From CAMLHP01 sp035759745 (lineage in GTDB: Bacteria > Gemmatimonadota > Gemmatimonadetes > Gemmatimonadales > GWC2-71-9), in contig DASTUF010000054.1 of NCBI GenBank assembly GCA_035759745.1, positions 1 to 64,000 on the forward strand: a stretch of 64,000 nt of DNA. Direction: 5' to 3'. The position numbers and the translations under genes are program-made. How positions within the stretch are numbered: the stretch's first letter is position 1; each line of letters starts with the position of its first letter. Below are positions 56,697 to 64,000 of this stretch, in pieces. Under the pieces are notes generated by a model, which saw nothing but the letters and a program-made list of their open reading frames with translations, did not search any database and was not told the DNA's origin.

Positions 56697-57296
56697 TCAA
56701 GCGCGTTCGAGCAGTAACGTCCAGACCTCGTGCGCGGCGTGCCGAAGGTCCTCCAGGCTGCCTTCGTTGTCGATGACGTAGTCGGCCCGGGACCGCTTCT
56801 CGCTCGACGGCAGCTGGGTGTCGATCAACGCCCGGGCCTCGTCCGGGTCCAGCCCGCGCAGCCGCACCAGTCGCTCGAGCCGGACCGCCTCCGGGGCATC
56901 CACCAGCACCACCGCATCGAAGTCCGACGGGTCCATCACCTCGTACAGCAGCGGGATGTCGCTCACCACGACGAGGTCCCCCCGCTGCCGCGCCGCATCC
57001 AGCGCCAGTTGACTCCGGCGCCGCACTTCGGGGTGGACCAGCGCGTTGAGGCCGGCACGGGCTTCGGCGTCCTGCAGCATGATGTCGCGCATGCGGCTCC
57101 GGTCGAGCGATCCGTCCGGCCGCAGCACATCCCGGCCGAAGCGCTGCGCCATCGCGGCCAGCAGGGGCTCGCCCGGTGCCTGGGCCTCCCGCACCAGCTG
57201 GTCCGCATCGATGATGGTGGCGCCCCACGCGCGAAACCACTCAGCCACGGCGGACTTGCCGCTGGCGACGTTCCCCGTGAGTCCGATGTGGAACAC
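56697..57296 (-). CDS. coaE: Dephospho-CoA kinase
   Basis: 199 residues from GTG 57296. The P-loop GLTGNVASGKSAVA (G8-S15 core) is followed by GATIIDADQLVREA and the lid region LVHPEVRR, with VVVSDIPLLYE the standard CoaE block. It phosphorylates dephospho-CoA to CoA, the last step of CoA synthesis. It lies 13 bases after tdk. Linked CoA supply fits the acyl-CoA and pyruvate dehydrogenase genes but is probably just a genomic cluster. Confidence 0.94.
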   Translation of the reverse strand: MFHIGLTGNVASGKSAVAEWFRAWGATIIDADQLVREAQAPGEPLLAAMAQRFGRDVLRPDGSLDRSRMRDIMLQDAEARAGLNALVHPEVRRRSQLALDAARQRGDLVVVSDIPLLYEVMDPSDFDAVVLVDAPEAVRLERLVRLRGLDPDEARALIDTQLPSSEKRSRADYVIDNEGSLEDLRHAAHEVWTLLLERA

Positions 57297-57309
57297 GCGG
57301 GCCTGGCCG

Positions 57310-57948
57310 CTAGCTCCGCGCGCTGGCGACTCGCGCCTCGGGCAGCTCCAGCGCGCGCTGGTCCTCGTCCACGCGAGGCACATCGTGGCAGTGGCGGCAC
57401 CGGGCCTCGTAGCTCTCCCGCCCGCCGACCATGATGGTGGGCGAGTCGTAGCGCGCCGGCTTGCCGTCGATCAGCCGCTGAGGGCGGCACGCCAGCTCGC
57501 CGCACCGCACGCAGATGGCCTGGAGCTTGGTGACTTCCTCGGCCACGCAGAGCAGGGCACCCATCGGCCCGAAGGGCTCGCCCCGGAAGTCGGTGTCGAG
57601 CCCGGCGAGGATGACCCGCTTGCCGGCCGCGGCCAGCGCCGTCACTACATCCACGATTCCGGCGTCGAGGAACTGGGCTTCGTCAATCGCGACGATGTCG
57701 GTGTCGGGACGCACCTGGCGGAAGATCTCGGCACCGGAATCCACGGGCGCGGCATCGAGCTCGGCGCCATCGTGACTGGAGACGCTGTACAGCCCGGCGT
57801 AGCGGCTGTCGAGGTGGGACTTGAAGACCTGCACCCGCTTTCGGGCGATGATGCCCCGCCGGACCCGGCGGATGAGCTCTTCGCTCTTGCCACTGAACAT
57901 GACGCCGGCGATGACCTCGATGCGGCCGGCGCGTGCTGCTGCTCCCAT
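57310..57948 (-). CDS. tdk: Thymidine kinase (type II)
   Basis: 212 residues from ATG 57948, with GAGGAA upstream; an ATG at 57996 is possible but adds an unusual leader. P-loop GVMFSGKSEELIRRVRRG, Walker B-like VAIDEAQFLD, and a C-terminal zinc-binding lasso with CVRCG and CRHC. It phosphorylates thymidine for dTTP salvage. It is the first gene of the tdk-coaE-gcvH unit and divergent from the HU gene. Confidence 0.93.
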   Translation of the reverse strand: MGAAARAGRIEVIAGVMFSGKSEELIRRVRRGIIARKRVQVFKSHLDSRYAGLYSVSSHDGAELDAAPVDSGAEIFRQVRPDTDIVAIDEAQFLDAGIVDVVTALAAAGKRVILAGLDTDFRGEPFGPMGALLCVAEEVTKLQAICVRCGELACRPQRLIDGKPARYDSPTIMVGGRESYEARCRHCHDVPRVDEDQRALELPEARVASARS

Positions 57949-58012
57949 CCGGATTCCTCGCGAAAGGCTCGACAGGTTACGGAAAGTTGTACGCATGGTC
58001 AAGCGTTCAGTC

Positions 58013-58040
58013 TTGCGGGTCGCAGCCCGCGACCCATATT
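58013..58040 (+). promoter_or_regulatory. HU promoter with inverted repeat in the spacer
   Basis: TTGCGG (58013-58018), 17-base spacer, then an AT-rich -10-like ATATT (58036-58040). The spacer contains a perfect 7-base inverted repeat GGGTCGC-agccc-GCGACCC (58017-58035), a possible operator. The HU GTG start is 36 bases downstream. Confidence 0.4.
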
Positions 58041-58076
58041 CAGCTTCCGCTACGCCAGCCTGCCTGAGGAGACGCC

Positions 58077-58367
58077 GTGACCCGCCAGGAACTCGTCGCC
58101 ACCGTTGCCCGCCGCCTGAAGCTGCCGCGCGCCCGCGCCGCGGAGGTCGTGGACCTGTTGTTCGGGAACGACGGGCTCATCGCGGCCGAGTTGCGACGCG
58201 GCGGCCGGGTGCAGATCAGCGGCTTCGGCAGCTTCGAGACCCGCCGGCGCGCAGCGCGCAAGGGCCGGAATCCTGCCACCAATGAAGAGATGACCCTGGC
58301 GCCTGCGGTGGTGCCGGCCTTCCGTCCGGGCAAGGGCCTCAAGGACGTGGTCGCCCGGCGGCGCTAG
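58077..58367 (+). CDS. HU-family DNA-binding protein
   Basis: 96 residues from GTG 58077, with GAGGAG a few bases upstream. Typical HU/IHF opening MTRQELVATVARRLKLPRAR, GGRVQISGFGSFETRRRAARKGRNPATNE and FRPGKGLKDVV. It bends DNA in the nucleoid; whether it is a homodimeric HU or an IHF-like subunit cannot be told. Its TAG stop overlaps the opposing pseudo-helicase stop in CTAG. The divergent tdk gene shares the upstream region. Confidence 0.94.
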   Translation: MTRQELVATVARRLKLPRARAAEVVDLLFGNDGLIAAELRRGGRVQISGFGSFETRRRAARKGRNPATNEEMTLAPAVVPAFRPGKGLKDVVARRR

Positions 58368-59854
58368 CGCCGGGGCGGCCGATCCGGACGACCGGAGCGC
58401 TCTGGACGGCCGGACCGCTCGGGTCGGCCGCGGCCGGGCGCCGACGTGGGGCCCCGGTCGAGTCGGGCGACTACGCGCCGCCGCCGGATCGTGAGCTGGC
58501 TGGCGCGCTCGGCGATCTGCTCGGCCTCGAGCGCCGGCACTTCCACCAGCGTGAAGCTCTCCCGGATCTCGATCTTGCCGATCCGGCTCCCATCCACGCC
58601 AGCCTCCTTGACCAGCGCCGCCACGATGTCCCCCGGCGTCACTTCGTCGCGCGATCCGACTCCCATCCACACCCGCGCCTTCTCGGGACCTGCGCGCGAG
58701 GCCTGCTCGGTCGCGCGCGGCGCGGCCGCCACAGGCGCGGGCATAGCCAGCGCGCCCTGCCACAATTCGTACAGTGCAGACGCGACCTGTACCGCGTCGT
58801 AGCGCTCGAAAACCGGTGCCAGCACCAGCGCACCGCGCTCGAGGTCTCCGGTTTCGACTCGCCGCACGATCTCCCGCCGCCGCTGGTCTCCCGCATCCCG
58901 CACCCGCTCCGCGAATCCCGGCAGCCGGAACGCGCGTCGCACGTTGGCGAGCCGCGGCAGGTACTGGTCGGACCCTGGCGTCGCGAGCAGTACGACATCG
59001 CCGCCGGCGCGGAGTTGCTGCAGCCGGGCAGGCGTGGGCAGGTCGTACGCGATGATGACTGGGGCAGGTGGCGTATCGCCGGTGACAACCTCGACTGCGC
59101 CACCGAGGGCTGGAACTGCACGCCGGAGCTCGGGAATGGACGCGCCGCTCGCCAGCCACACCACGGCGTGGTCCGGGTCCAGCAGTTCGAGGATCTGGCC
59201 CACGGCCTCGGCCCGCCGGTCCCAGCCGACCGCGGCAACCCGCACCGGCTGCTCCGAAGGAGCGGCCGCCGCCAGCAGGTCGAGCTGCAGTGCCTTGCGG
59301 GCGTGTCGCTCGGCGAGATCCGCCACGCCCATCGGTTCCGAGCCAACAATCAGACGCTGAGCATCGGACGGAAGATCGGCGAGCAGGGAATCGAGCGGCT
59401 CGCGGTCCAGCCGTTCGGCGCCCGCCAGCACCAGCGATCGCACCGTATCCAGCTTGAGTGCCGTGCGCTGCACCAGCGCCATCGCGATGGCGGGTGTGGC
59501 GAGGAGCATGTCCACCTGACCGGCGAGCAGCAGGCGAACGGCACGGGCTTCACCCTGGGCGGCCAGCACCCGCCAGTCGGTCCCGGCGGCGAGCCGATGC
59601 GCGAGCGCCGCCCATTCGGCGAGCTCGGCGTCCGGCGCCAGTAACAGGCACGGACGCGCCTCGGGCCGGCTCATCAGCCCGGCCAGCGTGGGAGTCGCCC
59701 ATGCAGGGGTGGGGGGCGCCAGCAGCGCCAGGTTGTTACCCCGGGCGGCCGTGGCCACAGCATCGCGGACCTCGCGCTGCGAGGCCTCCCAGCCCCACTC
59801 CACAAGACGCTGGGCCAGCGCCGGCGACAGGTGCAACTCTTCGAACGACGACAC
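58364..59854 (-). CDS. DbpA-domain protein with degenerate DEAD-box helicase core (pseudo-helicase)
   Basis: 496 residues from GTG 59854, with GAGGGA four bases upstream. The N-terminal region keeps the RecA-like outline (FEELHLSPALAQRLVEWGW; CLLLAPDAELAEW in place of motif Ia; DMLLATPAIAMALV for Ib), but motif I (expected GxGKT) reads APPTPAWATP (46-55), motif II (DEAD) reads LAGAERLD (143-150), and motif III (SAT) reads GSEP. A second RecA-like domain follows (about 205-365). The C-terminal RNA-binding DbpA domain (about 394-467: VWMGVGSRDEVTPGDIVAA, RIGKIEIRESFTLVEVP) is intact, with an Arg/Gly/Pro basic tail. RNA or ribosome binding is likely without ATPase activity. Confidence 0.8.
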   Translation of the reverse strand: MSSFEELHLSPALAQRLVEWGWEASQREVRDAVATAARGNNLALLAPPTPAWATPTLAGLMSRPEARPCLLLAPDAELAEWAALAHRLAAGTDWRVLAAQGEARAVRLLLAGQVDMLLATPAIAMALVQRTALKLDTVRSLVLAGAERLDREPLDSLLADLPSDAQRLIVGSEPMGVADLAERHARKALQLDLLAAAAPSEQPVRVAAVGWDRRAEAVGQILELLDPDHAVVWLASGASIPELRRAVPALGGAVEVVTGDTPPAPVIIAYDLPTPARLQQLRAGGDVVLLATPGSDQYLPRLANVRRAFRLPGFAERVRDAGDQRRREIVRRVETGDLERGALVLAPVFERYDAVQVASALYELWQGALAMPAPVAAAPRATEQASRAGPEKARVWMGVGSRDEVTPGDIVAALVKEAGVDGSRIGKIEIRESFTLVEVPALEAEQIAERASQLTIRRRRVVARLDRGPTSAPGRGRPERSGRPERSGRPDRPPRR

Positions 59855-59900
59855 AGTTCCCTCGATTCTCAAATAGCGACGCAGTCGGGGAGCAAGATAA

Positions 59901-59940
59901 GGGGCGTGGGGCGTGGGGCGTAGGGCGTGGGGCGTGGGGC
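59901..59940 (+). repeat. Heptanucleotide array GGGGCGT, 5 units
   Basis: Five consecutive 7-base units (GGGGCGT three times, AGGGCGT, GGGGCGT) plus a partial sixth. It lies in the 180-base divergent gap between the pseudo-helicase and the aminotransferase, 95 bases before the aminotransferase start. Same family as 8461-8556, opposite strand. Confidence 0.9.
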
Positions 59941-60034
59941 AGCCCGTTGACTTGAAGGCCACGCTCCGAAACCTTTCCCGGCATCCCGTCAGACGTCCGG
60001 TTCGCTCACTTCTACTCAGGGCCGCCGCTCTCGC

Positions 60035-61255
60035 ATGCCTGATCCGCTTTCGCTGAACGTCCAGCACCTCAAGGCATCGGAAACGATCGCCATCGCCACC
60101 GAAGCCAAGCGCCGGAAGGCCGAAGGCGAGGAAGTGTACGACCTGAGTGTGGGAGAGCCGGACTTCGACACGCCCGCACTGGTGGCGGAGGCCGGGATTC
60201 AGGCGATCCGGAAGGGCTACACCCGGTATCCGCCCAACATTGGCCTGGCCGAACTGAGGACCGCCATCGGCAACCAGCTCGCCCGCCTCTCCGGCGGGCG
60301 GGCGGTCAATCCCGACAACATAGTGGTCAGCTCGGGCTCGAAGCAGGCGCTGTTCAACACTTGCTTCACGCTCTTCGGCCCGCACGACCGCGTGCTGATC
60401 CCGGCGCCGGCGTGGGTATCCTATCCCCAGATCGTGCAGTTGTGCCGGGCCGAGGCGGTGATGGTGTCCGGTGACATCGAATGGGGCCTCAAGGTGAGTG
60501 TGCGCGACCTCGACCGGCACTACAGCAAGCTGACGAAGGGGCTGATCCTCTGCTCACCCTGCAACCCCACCGGCTCGGTGTACACGCTCTCGGAATTGCG
60601 GGCCATTGCGGAGTGGGCGAAGCAGCACGACGTCTGGATCATTTCCGATGAGATCTATCGCCGCATCCACTATGGCCAGGGCCCGGCGCCGTCGGTGCTC
60701 GACCTTCCGGATGAGCTGCTCGAGCGTACAGTGGTCATCGCCGGTGCGAGCAAGGCCTACGCGATGACGGGGTGGAGAATCGGTGCCGCCCTGGCGCCGG
60801 CCCACGTGGCGAAGAAGATCGCGGCCCTTCAGAGCCACACCACCACCGGGGCCAATCATCCGGCGCAGTGGGCTGCCGCCACCGCGTTCGGGGATCCCCG
60901 GGTGGAAGAGGACATTACCCGAATGGTGGCCGCGTTCCGCAAGCGCCGCGACTATATCGTCAACCGGTTTCGCGCCGAGGCACCGGGTGTCGAGTTCGTC
61001 GAGCCGCACGGGGCGTTCTACTTCTTCTTTCGGGTAGACGGCATCCGCGAGCGCGATCCCATCGGCAGCGCGGACTTCTGCGCCCAGCTGATGCAGGACG
61101 AAGGCGTCGCACTGGTGCCGGGTGCGGCATTCGGCGACGACCGCTGGGTGCGGCTGAGTTACGCCGCCAGCCAGCAGACCATCGAGTCGGGGCTTGATCG
61201 GGTGCTCCGCTTCATCGACCGACTCGCGGCGGTGCCTGCCGCCAGCAACGCGTGA
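60035..61255 (+). CDS. Class I/II pyridoxal-phosphate aminotransferase (aspartate aminotransferase-like)
   Basis: 406 residues. Fold type I aminotransferase, subgroup I-gamma of prokaryotic AspAT: VYDLSVGEPDFDTP, SSGSKQALFN, SPCNPTGSVY, SDEIYRRIHYG, and the PLP lysine in GASKAYAMTGWRIG. It probably transfers amino groups between aspartate/glutamate and 2-oxoacids; it may have broader specificity. The next gene starts inside its stop codon (GTGA), so they are coupled. A heptanucleotide array lies upstream. Confidence 0.93.
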   Translation: MPDPLSLNVQHLKASETIAIATEAKRRKAEGEEVYDLSVGEPDFDTPALVAEAGIQAIRKGYTRYPPNIGLAELRTAIGNQLARLSGGRAVNPDNIVVSSGSKQALFNTCFTLFGPHDRVLIPAPAWVSYPQIVQLCRAEAVMVSGDIEWGLKVSVRDLDRHYSKLTKGLILCSPCNPTGSVYTLSELRAIAEWAKQHDVWIISDEIYRRIHYGQGPAPSVLDLPDELLERTVVIAGASKAYAMTGWRIGAALAPAHVAKKIAALQSHTTTGANHPAQWAAATAFGDPRVEEDITRMVAAFRKRRDYIVNRFRAEAPGVEFVEPHGAFYFFFRVDGIRERDPIGSADFCAQLMQDEGVALVPGAAFGDDRWVRLSYAASQQTIESGLDRVLRFIDRLAAVPAASNA

Positions 61256-61758
61256 CGATCCAGGCCCACGCTGAGCCGCTGGACGGGCGGCTGCCCCCGG
61301 TGACGTGGCGCTGGGATGCCGAGACCGACATCCTGTCGGGCGCATTCAAGTCGGGACGGAAGGGCGGGGGATTCACCGGAACGCTGGAGCTGACCGACGA
61401 GCATGGCTCGGTCGCGGTGGTGGATGTGCAGCAGGGCGTGATCTGCGGCCTCGATATAGTGGTGTGGCCTGAGGTGCAGTCGTCCTCGCGCCTGGCCGTG
61501 CCCGCCCAGCTGACCGATGGCCGCGTGGTGCTGGCCCGGCGCGAGCAGCCGAGCGTCGCCTTGCTGGAACTGGAAGCGCCGCTCGCGGTATGGACCGACG
61601 CGTCGGAAACGGTATTTCACCTGCAGGTGGGCGAGCCGCGCCCGGTAGATGTGGTGCGGATCGCGGACCATCTCTACGTGGAAGTGGACAAGGAAGCCGG
61701 ACTGGCAGGCTTCTGGCTGACGGGCGTGCCGGCGTTTCCGGAGTTTGACGAGGCTTAG
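61252..61758 (+). CDS. Hypothetical protein coupled to the aminotransferase
   Basis: 168 residues from GTG 61252, overlapping the aminotransferase stop (GTGA). Beta-rich and acidic, no signal peptide or membrane segment. Repeated motifs such as GFTGTLELTDEHGSVAVVDV and LYVEVDKEAGLAGFWLTGVP are reminiscent of small beta proteins (DUF2283-like for the last block), but the assignment is not secure. Function unknown; coupling suggests a partner or regulator of the aminotransferase. The stop is followed within 5 bases by a heptanucleotide palindrome. Confidence 0.65.
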   Translation: MTIQAHAEPLDGRLPPVTWRWDAETDILSGAFKSGRKGGGFTGTLELTDEHGSVAVVDVQQGVICGLDIVVWPEVQSSSRLAVPAQLTDGRVVLARREQPSVALLELEAPLAVWTDASETVFHLQVGEPRPVDVVRIADHLYVEVDKEAGLAGFWLTGVPAFPEFDEA

Positions 61759-61763
61759 TAGCA

Positions 61764-61831
61764 AGGCGTAGGGCGTAAGGCGTGAGGCCTAAGGCCACTG
61801 CCCTGCGTCCCACGCCCTATGCCCTACGCCT
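61764..61831. repeat. Inverted GGCGTAG heptanucleotide arrays between convergent genes
   Basis: Left array (61764-61786, AGGCGTA-GGGCGTA-AGGCGTG) pairs with the inverted right array (61809-61831) at 20 of 23 positions around a 22-base loop that itself contains GGCCTAAGGCC. The right array runs directly into the DUF481 stop codon (TGA, 61833-61831). Together they make a strong hairpin likely to terminate both convergent transcripts. Confidence 0.85.
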
Positions 61832-62613
61832 CATTCGAGGTGCACCACCAGCCCTGTCGTCAGCGTCCGGTCATTGCGAAACTCCACACCCGGCAACGGC
61901 GACACATCGCGGTTGAAGGTGTAGGTCGTCTGGAAGGCGAGCGTCCGGGTCAGCTTCACCTTGATCGCGGTATGTGACGTGAGCAGGTAGTCCGCGAGGT
62001 CGCCCGCCACCGGCTGGATCTGGGAGCTGTGGTCCAGGGTGACGTCGGACGTCAGCGGCGTTGCGCCCCGGAACTGCAGGTTGAAGCGGGTGGACGACAG
62101 GGTCGGTTGCTCGGTGCTGCCGGCCGGCAGATCCCGCGACTCGTAATCCTGCAACAACGCCAGGCCCAGCGTCATCGTGCTGGGACCCTGCGCCAGCAGG
62201 TTCATTTCCGCCCCCACCGCGATCGCCGCGCGCACATCGAGCAGCCGCACGGCATCGTGCTGCAGCGTGGTGCGAAGGAAGGGCGAGACCTCGCGCCGCG
62301 GCTGGAAGCGCAGGTTGAACTCGCCCTGATAGATGCTCACCGCCAGGTCCCCTTCACTCTTGCCGTAGCGCGCCGATCCCTTGATCCCCACCTCGACTCG
62401 CTTGTTCTCGAGCAGCCGGAGTCCAACGCCGGTGCTCAGCAGCGAGAGCGACTTGTTGCCGGCCATGTCGGTGAAGGAGAGTTCCGCGTCCGCGACCCAG
62501 CGGCCGTGCACCGTCGAGTCGGCAGGCTGCGCGTGCAGCGGGGCGGCCAGGGGCGAAGGCAGCAGCACGATGCAGATAGCGGGGCTCAGCCAGCCCGGGG
62601 CATGGCGAATCAT
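61831..62613 (-). CDS. DUF481-family outer-membrane protein
   Basis: 260 residues from ATG 62613, the start of the signal peptide (MIRHAPGWLSPAICIVLLPS, cleavage near ALHAQ). Longer in-frame codons upstream translate the heptanucleotide array (SGKWEVG) and are rejected. DUF481-type barrel strands: WVADAELSFTDMAGNKSLSL, RVEVGIKGSARYGKSEGD, and LAFQTTYTFNRDVSPL near the C-terminus. DUF481 proteins are salt-induced or uncharacterised outer-membrane barrels. The product ends TTGLVVHLE rather than with Phe. Confidence 0.78.
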   Translation of the reverse strand: MIRHAPGWLSPAICIVLLPSPLAAPLHAQPADSTVHGRWVADAELSFTDMAGNKSLSLLSTGVGLRLLENKRVEVGIKGSARYGKSEGDLAVSIYQGEFNLRFQPRREVSPFLRTTLQHDAVRLLDVRAAIAVGAEMNLLAQGPSTMTLGLALLQDYESRDLPAGSTEQPTLSSTRFNLQFRGATPLTSDVTLDHSSQIQPVAGDLADYLLTSHTAIKVKLTRTLAFQTTYTFNRDVSPLPGVEFRNDRTLTTGLVVHLE

Positions 62614-62693
62614 GGCAGCGTGTGGTTGTGAGCAGCGGGGGATTGCCGCGCAGTAGATAAAAGGCTGGCCGGACTGACACAACCCCTCAATCC

Positions 62694-62727
62694 CCACTTC
62701 CCACTTCCCACTTCCCACTCACCACTT
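62694..62727 (-). repeat. Heptanucleotide array GAAGTGG at the ClC stop codon
   Basis: Three units of CCACTTC (62694-62714), CCACTCA, then CCACTTA, whose TTA (62726-62728) is the stop codon of the minus-strand chloride channel. In the sense direction the TAA stop lies inside the first unit, as at 13231, 29363 and 45275. Confidence 0.9.
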
Positions 62728-64000
62728 AACGCGGTCGTATCCGCGCCAGCACCCGGCGCACGCTGGCGGCCCGGCGGCGGCGCTCCGCCGCCTGCAACCG
62801 GCGCTCGTGGGCCTCGAGCAGGTCGCTCCGCGTGATGATGCCGATGACCGTAGCCGGTTGGCTCCGCGCCACCACAGGCAGTCTTCCCACCTGCTGGCGG
62901 ACCATGTGGTCTGCCGCATCGCGCACGCTCTGGTCCTCGAAGATCACCGCCGCCGGCCGGGTGACGAGCGCGCCGACCGTCTCCGAGGGGTCGCGGGGGG
63001 TGTCTCGCACCTCGCGCGCCATCACGACGCCGACCAGGCGGTCGGCGCTGTCCAGCACCGGGAATCCCTGGTGCCGCGTCCCCACCTCACCGGAGACGAG
63101 CCAGTCGCGGGCATCGGAAATGGTCATGGACGCCGCGAGACTTACCGCCGGTTCGGCGCAGGCGTCACGCACCCGGATTCCCGCGAGGTGGTCCACACCA
63201 TAGTCCGCCGGTACGGCGGTGCCGCGCCGCTCGAGCCGCTCGGTCATGATGGTGCTCCGCATCTGGACCAGCGACACCAGGTACGCCCCGGTGCAACCGG
63301 CGAGCAGCGGCAGCAGGCCCACCGGCTGGCGGGTGGTTTCGAAGGCGAAGACCACCGAGGTCATCAGGGCGCGCGATGCCCCGGCGAAGATCGCTGCCAT
63401 GCCCACCAAGGCGGCCACTCGCGGGTCAACGCCCAGCGCGGGGATGAAGCGCTGCAGGGACGCCCCTACCAGGGCGCCCAGCCCTCCGCCGATGGTGAAG
63501 AGCGGGGCGAGCGTCCCCCCCGAGGTCCCGCTGCCCAGCGCTACCGACCACGACACCAGCTTCGCCACCACCAGCAGCAGCAGCGCGGTGCCGACGATGT
63601 CGCCCGACAGCACGGCCGTGATGTTGTCGTAGCCCACGCCCAGCGTCAGGGGCTCCAGCCACCCCACGATGCCGACCACCACGGCGCCAATCGCCGGCCA
63701 CCACATCCAGTGCACCGGCAGCCGCTCGAACGCATCCTCGATCCGGTACAACATGCGCGTGATCACCACAGCGGCCAGCCCGATCAGCGCGCCGATCGCG
63801 ATGTACGTCACCAGGGCGGAGCCCGACGGCTGTGCGATCAGCGGCATTGGAAAGGTCGGTTCCGGGCCATGCAGCACCATCCGCACCCCGGCCGCGACAC
63901 TGGCGGCGAGCGCCACTGGCACCAGGGACCTTGCCCGATACTCGAACAACAGCAGTTCCACCGCCAGCAGGACTGCCGACACGGGCGCCCCGAAGATGGC
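62726..64000 (-). CDS. ClC chloride channel/antiporter with C-terminal CBS pair, 5' end cut by window edge
   Basis: The frame is open to the window edge, about 425 residues visible. Selectivity-type motifs include GSGTSGGTLAPLFTIGGGLG and AIFAGASRALMTSVVFAFE, with several membrane helices, typical of the ClC family. Two CBS domains follow (about 285-335: VRDACAEPAVSLAASMTIS, QGFPVLDSADRLVGVVM; and about 345-395: VGALVTRPAAVIFEDQSVRD, VGRLPVVARSQPATVIGIIT), which usually bind adenine nucleotides and regulate the channel. The N-terminal helices are outside the window. Confidence 0.9.
   Translation of the reverse strand, partial: AIFGAPVSAVLLAVELLLFEYRARSLVPVALAASVAAGVRMVLHGPEPTFPMPLIAQPSGSALVTYIAIGALIGLAAVVITRMLYRIEDAFERLPVHWMWWPAIGAVVVGIVGWLEPLTLGVGYDNITAVLSGDIVGTALLLLVVAKLVSWSVALGSGTSGGTLAPLFTIGGGLGALVGASLQRFIPALGVDPRVAALVGMAAIFAGASRALMTSVVFAFETTRQPVGLLPLLAGCTGAYLVSLVQMRSTIMTERLERRGTAVPADYGVDHLAGIRVRDACAEPAVSLAASMTISDARDWLVSGEVGTRHQGFPVLDSADRLVGVVMAREVRDTPRDPSETVGALVTRPAAVIFEDQSVRDAADHMVRQQVGRLPVVARSQPATVIGIITRSDLLEAHERRLQAAERRRRAASVRRVLARIRPR

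Overview
This is 64 kb of GC-rich bacterial chromosome from a diderm (Gram-negative-type) aerobic heterotroph. TonB-dependent receptors, a porin-like barrel, many lipoproteins with clear lipoboxes, a DUF481 outer-membrane protein and c-type cytochrome show an outer membrane. The gene mix (RicT/PSP1 protein, DbpA-domain pseudo-helicase, DUF2265 peptidase, carboxypeptidase-repeat TonB receptors, MscL with a zinc ribbon) best suggests a member of Gemmatimonadota. That is inference from gene content, not a computed placement. No tRNA, rRNA, CRISPR array, prophage or transposase was seen, and coding density is high: the longest gap without a gene is about 260 bases.

Layout. 1-5305 (minus): dnaE, accA and the truncated ricT, very tightly packed. 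5569-9956 (plus): two different HExxH metallopeptidases and an M20 dipeptidase. 10031-17541 (minus): a pyruvate dehydrogenase/lipoylation operon, lipA-pdhA-pdhB-E2-lpd-membrane protein-lipB plus a hypothetical gene. 17615-21883 (minus): thiO-DUF1684-TlpA-like-porin-like, all with stop/start overlaps. 21959-26183: small membrane protein, a hybrid histidine kinase overlapping a glycosyltransferase, and unknown genes. 26318-30729: coiled-coil protein, POT peptide transporter, a TsdA-like dihaem cytochrome, a half-size TauE/SafE protein and a thioredoxin-reductase-like flavoprotein, possibly sulfur-related. 30726-35649 (minus): two tandem propeller lipoproteins and a TonB receptor. 35807-39548 (plus): mscL, membrane protein plus winged-helix regulator, uppS, membrane protein, SDR. 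39767-46792: second TonB-type receptor, phosphoesterase, SDR, lipoprotein, csaA, phzF, ridA and csbD. 46962-57948 (minus): tdk-coaE-gcvH-gcvP-lipoate ligase-oppABCDF. 58077-64000: HU, the pseudo-helicase, an aminotransferase pair, a DUF481 protein and a truncated ClC-CBS chloride channel.

How the genes work together. Two lipoyl enzymes each sit with their own lipoylation gene: LipA and LipB with pyruvate dehydrogenase, and an LplA/LipM-type ligase with the glycine cleavage genes. Peptide use is a theme: three peptidases, a POT transporter and a complete Opp/Dpp ABC importer. Extensive ATGA, GTGA and TGATG junctions point to widespread translational coupling.

The most unusual features are non-coding and regulatory. 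(1) Heptanucleotide arrays of two families and two long palindromic elements sit flush against stop codons. (2) A palindromic AGTACT operator directly abuts the -10 box of two promoters around a winged-helix regulator. (3) A DbpA-domain protein keeps the outline of a DEAD-box helicase but has lost every catalytic motif.
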